DNA of 39,802 bases from an uncultured Prevotellaceae bacterium (GTDB lineage Bacteria > Bacteroidota > Bacteroidia > Bacteroidales > Bacteroidaceae), in assembly GCA_900317635.1 (NCBI GenBank), contig ONHN01000017.1, positions 1 through 39,802 of the forward strand. The letters are read 5' to 3'. The position numbers and the translations under genes are program-made. Below, one piece after another: positions 1 through 10,572 of this stretch. Each line of letters opens with the position of its first letter. Positions within the stretch are counted from its first letter, which is position 1. The notes beneath the pieces are model-generated. The model ran no database searches. It had not been told where the DNA came from and saw only the letters and a program-made list of their open reading frames with translations.

Positions 1-828
1 AGAGGCGAAGAGGCCGCCGTTGACGTAGGGGAAGGCGGCGAGGGCGGGTTCGAGGAAGGGGTCGCGACGCTCGGGCGGCGTGGAGAGTACGTCGAAGAGT
101 TGGATGAGGGCCTGACGGAAGTCCTGCGAATGGAAGCGGATGAGGTAATCGTGGAATTGGTTGCGGCGGAATACGCCCGCGTCCTCGGCATAGAAGCAAA
201 AGACGAGGCGCACGCAGAACGTATTGAGCGCGTGCAGATAGTCGGCCTGGCTCATCGTGGCGGGCGGTTCGGCTACGAGGGCGTCGTAGATGGCACCGAT
301 GATGTTGCCCGCCTCCACGCTCACTTCCAGTTCGCGCCTGAGTGCCTCACTGCGACTATCGACGAGGAACGAGAGGCGGTAGTACTCGCGACCCAAGTTT
401 TCGAGCAAGATGCTTTCGGGCTCGGCGTTGGGGCGTTCCATGTCGTAGACGAGGAACTCGCGGAAGTTGCAAACCACAATCCATCGCGGATGGGCGGAGA
501 GGGGCAGGCCCAGCACGTAGCGCCGCGCTTGCTCGAAGGGTGTGAGGTGCGTGCCGTTGCTCTGCGCGATGGGGTGGCGCGGGTCTTTGTCGAGCGATTT
601 CTGCTCGATGAGGACGCGCGTGGAGGGGATGTGGGCATCGATGAAGTTGGTCGTATCGACCTTCACCTGCTCTTCGAAGCGTATGAAAGACGAAGGCTCT
701 TTCACGCCAAAGACCTGCGTGAGGAGTTCTATCCAAAAAAGCTGTGCCTCGCCGCGTTCGTAGCCACGCCCTTTCCATTGGCGGGCGAAGTTGGCGGCCG
801 CTTTCGCTTGGGATTGATCGGTATGCAT
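1..828 (-). CDS. MmeI-like type IIL restriction-modification enzyme, N-terminal part (runs off window)
   Basis: An open frame of 276 codons runs from the ATG at 828 to the window edge with no stop, so the gene is partial here. Reading it out gives an N-terminal PD-(D/E)xK nuclease-like block: FIDAHIPSTRVLIEQKS at residues 62-78, with D64, E75 and K77 spaced as in MmeI-type nucleases. RWIVVCNFREFLVYDM follows at 115-130, then the helical spacer signature FCFYAEDAGVF at 210-220 and PYVNGGLF at 267-274. Type IIL enzymes fuse nuclease, DNA methyltransferase and target-recognition parts in one chain; the methyltransferase should lie beyond base 1. The start is 7 bp after the stop of the penicillin-binding protein gene, suggesting co-transcription, which is unusual for a restriction gene. 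Family assignment is from motif recognition. Whether the rest is intact cannot be seen. Confidence 0.8.
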   Translation of the reverse strand, partial: MHTDQSQAKAAANFARQWKGRGYERGEAQLFWIELLTQVFGVKEPSSFIRFEEQVKVDTTNFIDAHIPSTRVLIEQKSLDKDPRHPIAQSNGTHLTPFEQARRYVLGLPLSAHPRWIVVCNFREFLVYDMERPNAEPESILLENLGREYYRLSFLVDSRSEALRRELEVSVEAGNIIGAIYDALVAEPPATMSQADYLHALNTFCVRLVFCFYAEDAGVFRRNQFHDYLIRFHSQDFRQALIQLFDVLSTPPERRDPFLEPALAAFPYVNGGLFAS

Positions 829-835
829 GGGAGGC

Positions 836-3322
836 TTATTCGAAAAATTCTTCGCCTTCGTGTGGGTTGCGGCGCGGTTCGCGCTGCTGTGGGCGTGGCG
901 GTTCGGGCGACGTGTAGGCGTCGTGGCGGTTGTGGGCGGGCATTTCGGCTGGCGGATTGTCGGAGCTTCCGTCGTATGTTTCAGCATTTTCACCTTCGTA
1001 CCAGATGCCGCCGAAGACGGCGTTGCTGTCGGCGGCGAGCGAGTCGGCGGCGAGCGAGTCGGGTGCATAGCTGCCAAACGGACTCTCGTCGGCCAAACCC
1101 GCTGGCGGCGTGAAGCGTCGGAGGTACTTTCGCGCCAAGCGGCCGTCGGCCAGCGTGCGGCTGAGGAATGCCCCCACAACGGGCAAGGCCAGTCGGCTGC
1201 CTTGGCCGGCAGCCCCACTGCGGAAGTGGATGCTGCGATATTCGCCACCCACCCATGTGCCGCAGACTAGGCCTGGCGTGACACCCACGAACCAGGCATC
1301 GCTGTTGTTGTTCGTGGTGCCCGTCTTGCCGCCCGCATCAAGCGTTCCGTTGGTCAGGTAGGCCCCGATGTATTCCTGCAATCGTCGGGAGGTGCCCCCC
1401 GCTTCGGTCAGTCCGCCTTGCAGGAGCGTTTGCATGTAGTAGGCCGACGTTTCCGAGACGGCCCGCCGCGTTTTGGGTTCCGCCTCATAGACGAGGTGGC
1501 CGTCGGCGGTATAGACCTTCGTCACGAGCACCGGCTCGGTGTATTGTCCGCCGTTGGCAATGGTGGCATAGCCGCTGACGAGTTCGAGGAGGTTGACATC
1601 GCTGGCCCCCAGTGCCAGGGCTGGCGTATCGTCTAAGGGCGAGCGAATGCCCATGTCCTTAGCCGTTATCATGACCTTCGGTATGCCCACGTCTTGTCCC
1701 AGCTTCGCTGCCACACTGTTGACGCTCCGTGCAAAGGCCGTGTGGAGGGGCAGTTCTTCGTTAGAGAAATGTCCGCCCGCGTTTTTGGGCGTCCATGTTT
1801 TGCCGCCCCCTAAGGGTATGGAGATAGGGCTGTCGGGGTAGCGGTCATCGGGTCGCAGTCCGCGCTCCATGGCCGCCGTATAGACAAAGAGTTTGAACGT
1901 AGAACCAGGCTGCCGTTGCGCCGTCACCTTGTCGTACTTCCACGTGCGGAAGTCGATGTCGCCCACCCATGCTTTCACATGGCCCGTGCCAGGCTCCATG
2001 GCCACGAAGCCGCAATGGAGGAAGCGCAGCATGTGGCGCAGGGAGTCCATTGAACTCATCGTACGCGTTTGCGGTCCGTTATAAGAAAACACCTTCACTT
2101 GGTGCGGTCGATTCATATAGTAGCACACGCTGTCGGGGCTGTCGGGGTAGCGTGCTCGCAGCATCTGGTAGGCCTCCGTGCGCTTGGCAATGGTGTCGGG
2201 GAAGCCCGCAATGACGCGTCCCCCCGCGCCGCGCCATGGTTCGGCGTTGCCCCATTCGGCATTAAAGCTGGCTTGTGCGGAGCGCATGTGGGAGAGGACA
2301 GCCTGCTCGGCATATTGCTGCATGCGGCTGTCGAGCGTAGTGTAGATTTTCAGCCCGTCGACGTAGGGGTCGAGCTCGGGGCAGTGGTCCATTAGGTCGC
2401 GCGCTACAGCCTCGCGGAAGTAGTGGGCCTGCCCTTCATACACGTCGGCAGCAGTGAAGTTGAGTTTCAGCGGTTTCGCCTTGAGGCTTTCGCATTCGCC
2501 AGGGGTGAGGTAGCCGCAGCGCTCCATGTTGTCGAGCACCGTATTGCGGCGCGCCAGACTGCGCTCGGGGTGCAGACGCGGGCTATAGGTGCTGGTAGCT
2601 TTCAGCAGGCCTACGAGGACGGCGCACTCTTCCGTCTTAAGCTTGGCCGGTGTGGTGTTGAAGAAGGTTTTAGCCGCCGCCTTGATGCCGTAGCTGTTCG
2701 AGCCGAAATCGACGGTATTGGCATACATCTGCAAGATGTCCGTCTTCGAGTTGGTCAGCTCTATCTCTGTGGCAATAATCATCTCCTTACTCTTCATGAT
2801 GAGGATGCGCAGTCCGGGCACTTTGCCCAGCAAGCCCGTGGAGTATTTAGAACGCATGCGAAACATGTTCTTCACGAGCTGTTGCGTGATGGTGCTGGCT
2901 CCGCGCGGGCGTCCGAGCACGGCGTCTTTCACGGCCCCGCCCATGCCCTGGAAGTCGATGCCATAATGCTCGTAGAAACGTTCGTCCTCCGTGGCGATGA
3001 GGGCATCGAAGAAGACGGGGTTGATTTCTTCGAAGGGCACGTTGGTGCGGTTCTCTTTATAGATTTTCCCTAAGAGTTTGTTGTCGGCACTGTACACCTC
3101 GGAGGCTTCGGGGTTGCGCGGGTTCATGATGTCGTCGAGCGAGGGCGACTTGCCGAAGAGCCAGAGGAAGTTCGTCAGCACCGCCGCCACGTAGAGCGCG
3201 AGACAAAGGATGAGCGTCAGTATCCAGCAAAGGATGCAACGCCACCACGGACCCGTCGTGAGGCATCGCGGCAGGAGGAAACAGCCTCGGCGTTGGTGTT
3301 TGGGGGGTATGGGTTTTGGCAT
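836..3322 (-). CDS. mrcA: Bifunctional penicillin-binding protein 1A (glycosyltransferase/transpeptidase)
   Basis: This 828-residue class A PBP polymerises lipid II into glycan strands and cross-links the stem peptides at the outer face of the inner membrane. A cytoplasmic tail and one membrane segment (about 29-53) precede the GT51 glycosyltransferase domain, which shows the catalytic motif TEDERFYEHYGID (111-123) and GASTITQQLVKNMF (141-154). The transpeptidase domain has the acylated serine in STFK (S474), SVN at 533-535 and KTGT at 666-669, so both activities look intact. The C-terminus (about 740-828) is low-complexity, rich in Pro, Arg and Glu, and carries a direct SLAAD repeat at 756-765. 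It is transcribed divergently from trpS, from a Bacteroidota-type promoter at 3398-3428. The symbol is by family; ponA is an equal alternative. Confidence 0.95.
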   Translation of the reverse strand: MPKPIPPKHQRRGCFLLPRCLTTGPWWRCILCWILTLILCLALYVAAVLTNFLWLFGKSPSLDDIMNPRNPEASEVYSADNKLLGKIYKENRTNVPFEEINPVFFDALIATEDERFYEHYGIDFQGMGGAVKDAVLGRPRGASTITQQLVKNMFRMRSKYSTGLLGKVPGLRILIMKSKEMIIATEIELTNSKTDILQMYANTVDFGSNSYGIKAAAKTFFNTTPAKLKTEECAVLVGLLKATSTYSPRLHPERSLARRNTVLDNMERCGYLTPGECESLKAKPLKLNFTAADVYEGQAHYFREAVARDLMDHCPELDPYVDGLKIYTTLDSRMQQYAEQAVLSHMRSAQASFNAEWGNAEPWRGAGGRVIAGFPDTIAKRTEAYQMLRARYPDSPDSVCYYMNRPHQVKVFSYNGPQTRTMSSMDSLRHMLRFLHCGFVAMEPGTGHVKAWVGDIDFRTWKYDKVTAQRQPGSTFKLFVYTAAMERGLRPDDRYPDSPISIPLGGGKTWTPKNAGGHFSNEELPLHTAFARSVNSVAAKLGQDVGIPKVMITAKDMGIRSPLDDTPALALGASDVNLLELVSGYATIANGGQYTEPVLVTKVYTADGHLVYEAEPKTRRAVSETSAYYMQTLLQGGLTEAGGTSRRLQEYIGAYLTNGTLDAGGKTGTTNNNSDAWFVGVTPGLVCGTWVGGEYRSIHFRSGAAGQGSRLALPVVGAFLSRTLADGRLARKYLRRFTPPAGLADESPFGSYAPDSLAADSLAADSNAVFGGIWYEGENAETYDGSSDNPPAEMPAHNRHDAYTSPEPPRPQQREPRRNPHEGEEFFE

Positions 3323-3397
3323 AAGTGGTTTGTCTTAATGGGCTTTTGGGGTGCGGCGGCATAGCCGTTGTTGGTCTGGGGCCACACCGCGCCGCGT

Positions 3398-3428
3398 CAA
3401 AGGTAGCAGAAAGCGGATGAAATACGAA
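3398..3428 (-). promoter_or_regulatory. Predicted promoter of the PBP1A gene (minus strand)
   Basis: On the minus strand TTCG (3428-3425), a 19-bp spacer and TACCTTTG (3405-3398) match the Bacteroidota pattern TTTG-N19/21-TAnnTTTG with one mismatch in the upstream box. Transcription would begin near 3391, leaving a leader of about 70 nt. Confidence 0.6.
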
Positions 3429-3462
3429 GCGTTTGGCATAAAATTACTCAAGACATACTTAA

Positions 3463-4620
<1,158 letters not shown>

Positions 4621-4728
4621 GCGTAGGCTTCAGACCAATGCACAAAAACTAACAGACATAACCTACCTATCTCTTTCCTCTTCCTCCCTCCTCAGACTAT
4701 AGAAACGTCAACAGCATAAAAGCCTCCT

Positions 4729-7700
4729 ATGATATATAATTATACCTGCCATAACTGCCGCTACAAGTTTGCATCGCGACAGAACGCATGGAAGACGACC
4801 CTCTTCTGTGCGAAATGTCAAGAGCCCGTCAGTGGTTCCGATATAACGGGTATTATCGACGACGGTGTGCCAGAAATGGCTTCGCAGCCCTCGCAGCCGT
4901 CCCAACCTTCGCAGCCGTCAGCCGTCCCTCCCCAGCCCGTGCGCTACCAGCAGCCCCAGCAGCCAGTGCCTCAGTCCAGACCAGACGTTTATGTCGCACC
5001 GACCGGAGGCGGTACGGGGGGCTATGACGACTTCGACGAAGCCGAGCGTAAGCTGCGTGAGCAGTTGGCACGCATTGAGCGCGAAAAAGAAGAGCGTCGC
5101 CGCCGCGCCGAAGAGGAGCGTCGCCGACAAGAGGAAGAGGCGCGCCGCCGCTACGAAGAAGAGCAGCAACGTCTTCGCATGGAGGAGGACCGCCGACGGG
5201 CCGAAGCCGAAGCCCGCCAACTGCGCGAAGAAATTGCCAACATGAAAAAGGCGGAGGAGGAGCGCAAGAAGGCTGAAGAGGAACGCAAGCAGCGCGAGGC
5301 ACAAGAGGCCCAGCGCCGACGCGAAGACCAGGAACGCCGTAGGCGCGAAGAGGAAGAGACAAGAAAGAAGAAAGAGGAGGAGGCCCGCCAGCTGCGCGAA
5401 AAGATCGACGCTATGCAGCGCGCCGAAGAGGAGCGCAAGAAGTCTGAGGAGGAGCGCAAACAGCGCGAGGCGCAAGAGGCCCAGCGCCGACGCGAAGACC
5501 AGGAACGCCGTAGGCGCGAGGAGGAAGAGGCAAGGAAGAAGAAAGAGGAGGAGGCCCGCCAACTGCGCGAAAAGATCGACGCTATGCAACGCGCCGAAGA
5601 GGAGCGCAAAAAGTCGATGGCCGCCGCCGCCGAAGCACGTAAGAAACAAGAAGAGGAGGCTCGCCGCAAGCGCGAAGAAGAAGAGCGCAGACAAAAAGCC
5701 GAAATGGAACGCCTGCGCAAGGAAGCGCAGGAGAAGCAGCGGCAGGCACAGGCAGAGATAGAACGCCTGCGCCAACAAGCCGAAGAGGCCAAGCGCGTGC
5801 GCGAAGAGCACGCCCGCTTGCAACAGCAAATTGCAGAGCGCCAAAAGAAAGAAGAAGAGGCACGCCTGCAGCGTCAGGCCGAGGAACAGCGTAAGCGCCT
5901 CGAAGAAGAGCACCGCCGCCAGCAAGCAGCCGAGGCGGAGAAAAAACGCCTCGAAGAAGAACAAAAGCGCAAACAAGAGATTGAGGCCGAAAACCAACGC
6001 CTCGTCGCTGAGATTGAACGACAAAGGCAGCAGGCCGAACAAGAGAGGCTGCGACGCGAGCAGTTGCAGAAGCAACAGGACGAAGAGCTGAAGAAGAAAG
6101 AAGAAGAAACAGCCCGCCGACTGCAAGAGCAACTCCAGCGCCTTGAACAAGAAAAGCAACAGCAAGCGGAAGCTCTCAAACGGCGCACTGTGCAGGACGA
6201 GGAAAAGCGCAAAGCCGAAGAGGAGAAACGCGCTAAGGAACACCTCGCCCTCCTGGAACAAATAGAAGAGCAGAAGCGACAAACCGATGAAGAGCGTCGG
6301 AAGATAGAACAACTGCGCCTACAGCAAGAGGCCGAACTCAAGAAGAAAGAAGAAGAGGCTACCCGCCGCTTAAAGGAAGAACTGGCACGCGTGCAGCAAG
6401 CCGAAGTCCAACGCCAACAGCAAGAGGAAAAGGCACGGCGCGAGCGCGAAGCTGAAGAGAAGAAAATCAGTCAGGCCGAGGCTCAACAGCGAAAAGCCGA
6501 AGAGAAACGTCTCTTACAAGAGGCCGAAGAGCATAAACGCCAAGCCGAAGCCGAGCGCCAACACCTCGAACAACTGCGCCGACAGCAAGAAGAGGTGCAG
6601 AAGCAGCAAGAGGCTGCAGCGCAGAAGCTGCAAGAGGAACTGACGCGCTTGCGCTCGGAACAAGAGGATAAGAAGAAGCAAGAGGCTGCCTTGCGCGCCC
6701 AGCTTTCAAAAGAAGAGCGCCAACGCCTCGAAGAAGAAGAAAAAGTGCGCCTGGCCGAGATAGAGCGCATCCGAAAAGAGGCGGAAGAGCAAAAGCGCAA
6801 AGCCGAAGAAGAGCGCCTGCAAACCGAACAAATGCGGGCGCAGCAAGAAGAGCGACAGCGTCAGGCCGAAGCACAAACGAAGCAGCTGCAAGAAGAACTC
6901 GAACGCATGCGCCAAGCCGAAGCCGAACGCCGAAAGGCCGAAGAGCTGCAGCGCAAGCAGCAGGCCGAAGAAGCGCGACAACGCCGCGAGGAAGAAGAGA
7001 AAAAGCGTAAGGCTGAGATAGAGCGCATACGCCAAGAGGCCGAACAAGAAAAGCGTAAGGCTGAAGAAGAACGGCGCCATGCCGAACAACTGCGAAAAGA
7101 ACAGGCCGAACAGCAGCGCAAACAAGCTGAAGAAAACAATAAGCTGAAAGCAGAGCTGGAACGCCTGCGCCTCGACATAGAGCGCAAGCAGAAGGAAGCA
7201 GCCGAGGCGGAGCGCAAACGCATAGAGGCCGCTGAGGCTGAGCGCAAGCAAAAAGAAGCTGCCGAGGCGGAGCGCAAACGCTTAGAGGCTGAGGCGGAGC
7301 GCAAACAAAAAGAGGCTGCCGAGGCTGAGCGCAAACGCTTGGAGGCTGAGGCGGAGCGCAAACGCTTAGAGGCTGAAAAGCAGCGACAGGCCGAAGCCCT
7401 TAAAGCCGCTGCAGCACCTGCCGCTGTGGTGCAGCAAGAGGAAGTCCCCCGCCAAGCTTCTCAGCCCGCCAAGCTGCAGCAGCCCGTAGGTAAGGCAGGG
7501 CGAAACGGCAAGAAAGGTAAGCACGCCAAGCAGCAACAACAGCTGCAAAGCATCCAAACTGCGGCCATTAAACCGGAAGCTGCACCCGTTCCGACGCAGC
7601 CCGAACACAAACTCGTTGAGACCGCCACCGAAGAGGCCTACGATAGCCAGCCGCAGAAAAAGTCATACAATATTATATATATAGGTATAGCCGCCGCCGT

Positions 7701-8274
7701 GCTCATCGTGGCAGGCCTTTACTTCGTCTTTGCAGGCGGTGACCAGGCTGCCGACGGCCAAACTACCGAGCAAACGGCGCAGACGGGAACCGAGGGCACG
7801 CCCACCGTGGATAAAGCAACGGCTGAGGCCGCCAACGTGCAAGCCCTCAGAAACTACGCCACGAATAAAGATCCCAACATCACGCACTACGTCTTAATCG
7901 ACGTTGACGGCGACGGCATCCGCGAAGCCATTGCAGTGACGAGTAAAAAACTCATCGTCTTTGCCTATGCGCAAGGTGCATCGAAGCTGTTGATAGAAAA
8001 GAAAGTGAGCAGTTGGGCCTGGAGCGCATACAATGGCTTCTTTGTATGGGCTGGTAGTGGCAACAGCGGTTCCGGCACATGGCAGAAAGTGGAAAACGGT
8101 AAGCTCGTTATGAACAACGATGCCATTTCCTATCGCTATAGTGGCAATAACTACTATAAAATAAAAGGTGACAAGGAAATTCCTATCACGGAAGGAGTAT
8201 ACAACAACGAACTCGATAAGATTGGTAAGAATAAAGCTTATACGGCATTCTTAAAAGAGAAGATAGCCCTATGA
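4729..8274 (+). CDS. Giant zinc-ribbon / coiled-coil / single-TM protein of unknown function
   Basis: I do not recognise a characterised family. The 1181-residue chain has four parts. (1) A short zinc-ribbon-like head, C7-x2-C10 and C27-x2-C30. (2) A Ser/Gln/Pro linker with SQP repeats (about 50-85). (3) A roughly 800-residue run (about 95-895) made almost wholly of Glu, Lys, Arg, Gln and Ala, which reads as one very long coiled coil. (4) A membrane segment at 982-1002 followed by a 180-residue C-terminal domain with an EF-hand-like DVDGDG (D1058, D1060, D1062). There is no N-terminal signal peptide, so the rod is probably cytoplasmic and the C-terminal domain periplasmic. A 57-residue segment is duplicated in tandem and residues about 820-885 are short AEAERKR repeats. 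The stop overlaps the start of the next gene (ATGA), indicating translational coupling. TolA- or cytoskeleton-like scaffolding is only a guess. Confidence 0.85.
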   Translation: MIYNYTCHNCRYKFASRQNAWKTTLFCAKCQEPVSGSDITGIIDDGVPEMASQPSQPSQPSQPSAVPPQPVRYQQPQQPVPQSRPDVYVAPTGGGTGGYDDFDEAERKLREQLARIEREKEERRRRAEEERRRQEEEARRRYEEEQQRLRMEEDRRRAEAEARQLREEIANMKKAEEERKKAEEERKQREAQEAQRRREDQERRRREEEETRKKKEEEARQLREKIDAMQRAEEERKKSEEERKQREAQEAQRRREDQERRRREEEEARKKKEEEARQLREKIDAMQRAEEERKKSMAAAAEARKKQEEEARRKREEEERRQKAEMERLRKEAQEKQRQAQAEIERLRQQAEEAKRVREEHARLQQQIAERQKKEEEARLQRQAEEQRKRLEEEHRRQQAAEAEKKRLEEEQKRKQEIEAENQRLVAEIERQRQQAEQERLRREQLQKQQDEELKKKEEETARRLQEQLQRLEQEKQQQAEALKRRTVQDEEKRKAEEEKRAKEHLALLEQIEEQKRQTDEERRKIEQLRLQQEAELKKKEEEATRRLKEELARVQQAEVQRQQQEEKARREREAEEKKISQAEAQQRKAEEKRLLQEAEEHKRQAEAERQHLEQLRRQQEEVQKQQEAAAQKLQEELTRLRSEQEDKKKQEAALRAQLSKEERQRLEEEEKVRLAEIERIRKEAEEQKRKAEEERLQTEQMRAQQEERQRQAEAQTKQLQEELERMRQAEAERRKAEELQRKQQAEEARQRREEEEKKRKAEIERIRQEAEQEKRKAEEERRHAEQLRKEQAEQQRKQAEENNKLKAELERLRLDIERKQKEAAEAERKRIEAAEAERKQKEAAEAERKRLEAEAERKQKEAAEAERKRLEAEAERKRLEAEKQRQAEALKAAAAPAAVVQQEEVPRQASQPAKLQQPVGKAGRNGKKGKHAKQQQQLQSIQTAAIKPEAAPVPTQPEHKLVETATEEAYDSQPQKKSYNIIYIGIAAAVLIVAGLYFVFAGGDQAADGQTTEQTAQTGTEGTPTVDKATAEAANVQALRNYATNKDPNITHYVLIDVDGDGIREAIAVTSKKLIVFAYAQGASKLLIEKKVSSWAWSAYNGFFVWAGSGNSGSGTWQKVENGKLVMNNDAISYRYSGNNYYKIKGDKEIPITEGVYNNELDKIGKNKAYTAFLKEKIAL
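5257..5598 (+). repeat. Tandem 171-bp in-frame duplication within the coiled-coil gene
   Basis: Two adjacent copies with a 171-bp (57-codon) period: the string CAGCGCCGACGCGAAGACCA occurs at 5311 and again at 5482, and flanking sequence is almost identical, including a shared KIDAMQRAEEERKKS-type block. Near-identity at the DNA level suggests recent duplication. 57 is not a multiple of 7, so the heptad phase shifts between copies (57 = 8x7+1). Confidence 0.85.
7198..7380 (+). repeat. Short imperfect tandem repeats (GAGGCGGAGCGCAAACGC type)
   Basis: About nine imperfect units encoding AEAERKRLE or AEAERKQKEA follow one another near the end of the rod. Units differ by Ala insertions, as expected from slippage or unequal recombination. 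Confidence 0.8.
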
Positions 8275-10547
8275 AGAAGACAATTCTAAGTGCAATCATG
8301 TGTCTCGGTCTCTGCCCAGCGTTCAGGGCGCAAGTGACCGTCACAGAACAACAACAAGGGAACTCCAACGTGCGCACCACCCATTCGCAGACCACGGAAC
8401 GCAAGACCATTCCGCAGGTGTCCGACCGCTCCTTTAGCATCAATAATGCCTACGACGACTTGCAGTGGACCATCAATCGTGCCAAGCGCGATGCCGAGAA
8501 ACACGTGGGCGTTGACTTCTTTGCGCGTTACCCCGTGCGAGCCGACATGAGCCACTTTGCCGACGAGAACGGGTCGGACGCTGGCCTCTTCACAGGTAGT
8601 CAGGCCGAGGCAATGGACAAGACGTTCCTCATAGGTAGCGAGTACTACCGCCTGCCCACCGTAGAAGAGATGGTCGGCCTCGTGCCGCTGACAGGCACCG
8701 AGCCTCCCATCATTCGGTTTGGACAAGACGTTGAAGTTAATCAGCGCATCGAGAACGTGAGCTTCAACGGCGAAGAGCCTATCAGTACGCGTGCCGACTA
8801 TTGGGCCAGCGCGAAAGACGATGCTGGTGCCGTAGTGGCCATTCGCTTTCAGGATGCCACGAACAAGCACCGCACAGCCTTCCGCTACGAGATAGCTGGC
8901 AACAGCCTCATAGTGCGCTCCAAGCTGTTGGGGGCCAACCTTTCCGTCACCACGCCACAGGACGTGGCAGCCTCGGGCTGGTGGATGCGGCAGGCCGATG
9001 CCGAGACAAGACGCTTCCCCCTGCGCGTCGTAGGGCAAGAGAAGAAAAAGACCCTTCTTGCCGCCAACTACTGGACGGGTACGAAGCAAGGAGCACAGCG
9101 CGTGGCCCTTTGCATCACCCACGAAGCTGTCACCCTCACGCCCATTCCTGGCGTTGACCAGGCCTTCGCCCTCCCTGTTCACGACAACCAAGCCGCCAAC
9201 CAAACCGCCGACTTCTTCGGTGCCATGGCCTATGGCAACAACCTCTCGCTCGAAAACGACAGTACGCACTTCCTCGTAGAGTCCTACGACATTCCTGAAC
9301 ACGGACTCGTCACCACGCTGAAAATATATGCTCGCAGCATGAACGGCACGCCCCGCTTGCAGGCGCGAACGAAGCAGGACGGCGACTTCGTCAGCGTGGA
9401 TGCCCTGAGGAAGCAAAGTCCCATATTCCGAAACTTCAACGAGAGCGAACCCGCCGAAGGGGCTAAGCTCTTCGAATTTGTCTTCAGCAACAACTATAGC
9501 GACTCCGTGCGCTATGCCGAAATCAAGGTGGACGACGCTTCCAACTTGGCAGGGCATAGCAAAACGTTCTACGTCCGCCAGCTCAACGTGGGGCTGCCGC
9601 TCTTTGATGGTAAACAAGTGCCGATGGAATATCTCTCAGACTATCCCCTCACGCCCGAAGGACAGCTGGGCGAGGACGAGGACGACGACATCGGCTTCTA
9701 CAACTTCAGCCAGGCAAAGAAGAAAGCCTGCGTAGCCGTGAAGGCAAATCCCGACGACACGCTGACCAACATCTATAAATACTATCACCTGCCCACGATG
9801 CGCGAAATGGCATGTATTTTGCCTAACAAAGAACTGACCTTTGCCGGCGGCAATGAGCGCGTCTCCGTCCCCGAACGGTTTGCCTTTGCCAACTATCAGC
9901 CCGAAGCTACGTGGGATTGCTACTATCAGCGCAAAAACGGACGTATCTACGCCCAGCGCTTCGGTAAAGACACGTGGCGCCACGCAGCCCGCTACGAGTG
10001 GATTGACGAATACCTTGAAAGCGGACTGCAGGTGACCATCGTCTATAACGACATGGACGGAAAGCGTTTCTATCAGGAGCTCACCAACGACGAACTTTTC
10101 GACGGCGACAGCCCCACCTATAAAATCTTCTTCCCCGCAACAGGCCTGCCCGACGGTACCCGCCGAGGCGAAGTGGGCTGGATATGGTGTGTCAGCGACG
10201 ACGGCGAACCCATGGCCTACACCTTCGACAGCCGCCACATTGCACCCGTCAAGATGAGCGAGAACGACCTCTGCGCCGTCATGCCCTTCGAGGGGAAAGT
10301 AGATTTCGACTACATGACGCTCGAGCGTTTGCAGCAACTTGAGGAGGAGCGTTTGCAGAAAGAGAAGGAAGCCGCTCAGCGTGCAGCCAAAGTCGCTGCC
10401 ACCAAACCTGCCGCACCCGCGCCCCGCCCCGTCAAAGCGGCAAAGAAGCCTGGTAAAGTGAGAAGGGACAAGGGTAACCGCCGTAACCCATCCGCCGCTT
10501 CCCCCAAACCCGCACCGAGGAAGGTCCCCTATATGCCCAGCTTCTGA
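8271..10547 (+). CDS. Secreted protein with two FISUMP-like repeats and a basic Pro/Ala-rich tail
   Basis: The 758-residue product starts with a signal peptide (MKKTILSAIMCLGL, likely cleavage after A20), so it is exported. Two regions resemble each other. The first (about 60-215) has YYRLPTVEEM around 125-134. The second (about 452-595) has YYHLPTMREM around 504-513. Each is followed some 50 residues later by a Trp- or Tyr-rich stretch (DYWASAKDD; WDCYYQRKNG) and an R(F/Y)E(I/W) strand. The RLPT-x-x-E-(M/W) motif is characteristic of FISUMP-type domains of secreted Bacteroidota and Fibrobacteres proteins. The tail (about 690-758) is Lys/Arg/Pro/Ala-rich after a short Glu-rich helix, and could bind the wall or a partner. 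It is translationally coupled to the coiled-coil gene, which suggests the two work together at the envelope. The function is unknown. Confidence 0.85.
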   Translation: MKKTILSAIMCLGLCPAFRAQVTVTEQQQGNSNVRTTHSQTTERKTIPQVSDRSFSINNAYDDLQWTINRAKRDAEKHVGVDFFARYPVRADMSHFADENGSDAGLFTGSQAEAMDKTFLIGSEYYRLPTVEEMVGLVPLTGTEPPIIRFGQDVEVNQRIENVSFNGEEPISTRADYWASAKDDAGAVVAIRFQDATNKHRTAFRYEIAGNSLIVRSKLLGANLSVTTPQDVAASGWWMRQADAETRRFPLRVVGQEKKKTLLAANYWTGTKQGAQRVALCITHEAVTLTPIPGVDQAFALPVHDNQAANQTADFFGAMAYGNNLSLENDSTHFLVESYDIPEHGLVTTLKIYARSMNGTPRLQARTKQDGDFVSVDALRKQSPIFRNFNESEPAEGAKLFEFVFSNNYSDSVRYAEIKVDDASNLAGHSKTFYVRQLNVGLPLFDGKQVPMEYLSDYPLTPEGQLGEDEDDDIGFYNFSQAKKKACVAVKANPDDTLTNIYKYYHLPTMREMACILPNKELTFAGGNERVSVPERFAFANYQPEATWDCYYQRKNGRIYAQRFGKDTWRHAARYEWIDEYLESGLQVTIVYNDMDGKRFYQELTNDELFDGDSPTYKIFFPATGLPDGTRRGEVGWIWCVSDDGEPMAYTFDSRHIAPVKMSENDLCAVMPFEGKVDFDYMTLERLQQLEEERLQKEKEAAQRAAKVAATKPAAPAPRPVKAAKKPGKVRRDKGNRRNPSAASPKPAPRKVPYMPSF

Positions 10548-10572
10548 TGCGTATTTCGTCCTTGCCTGCCGT

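Noticed and set aside
100-1113. 337-residue plus-strand open frame
   Set aside because: It overlaps the MmeI-like gene and the PBP gene antisense; the product is low-complexity Arg-rich at the end with no recognisable domain.
4918-6312. 464-residue open frame on the minus strand, hydrophobic (Leu/Phe-rich)
   Set aside because: It is the antisense of the Glu/Lys/Arg-rich coiled-coil gene; reverse complements of GAA/GAG/AAG codons give Phe/Leu/Ser codons. No start context or family features.
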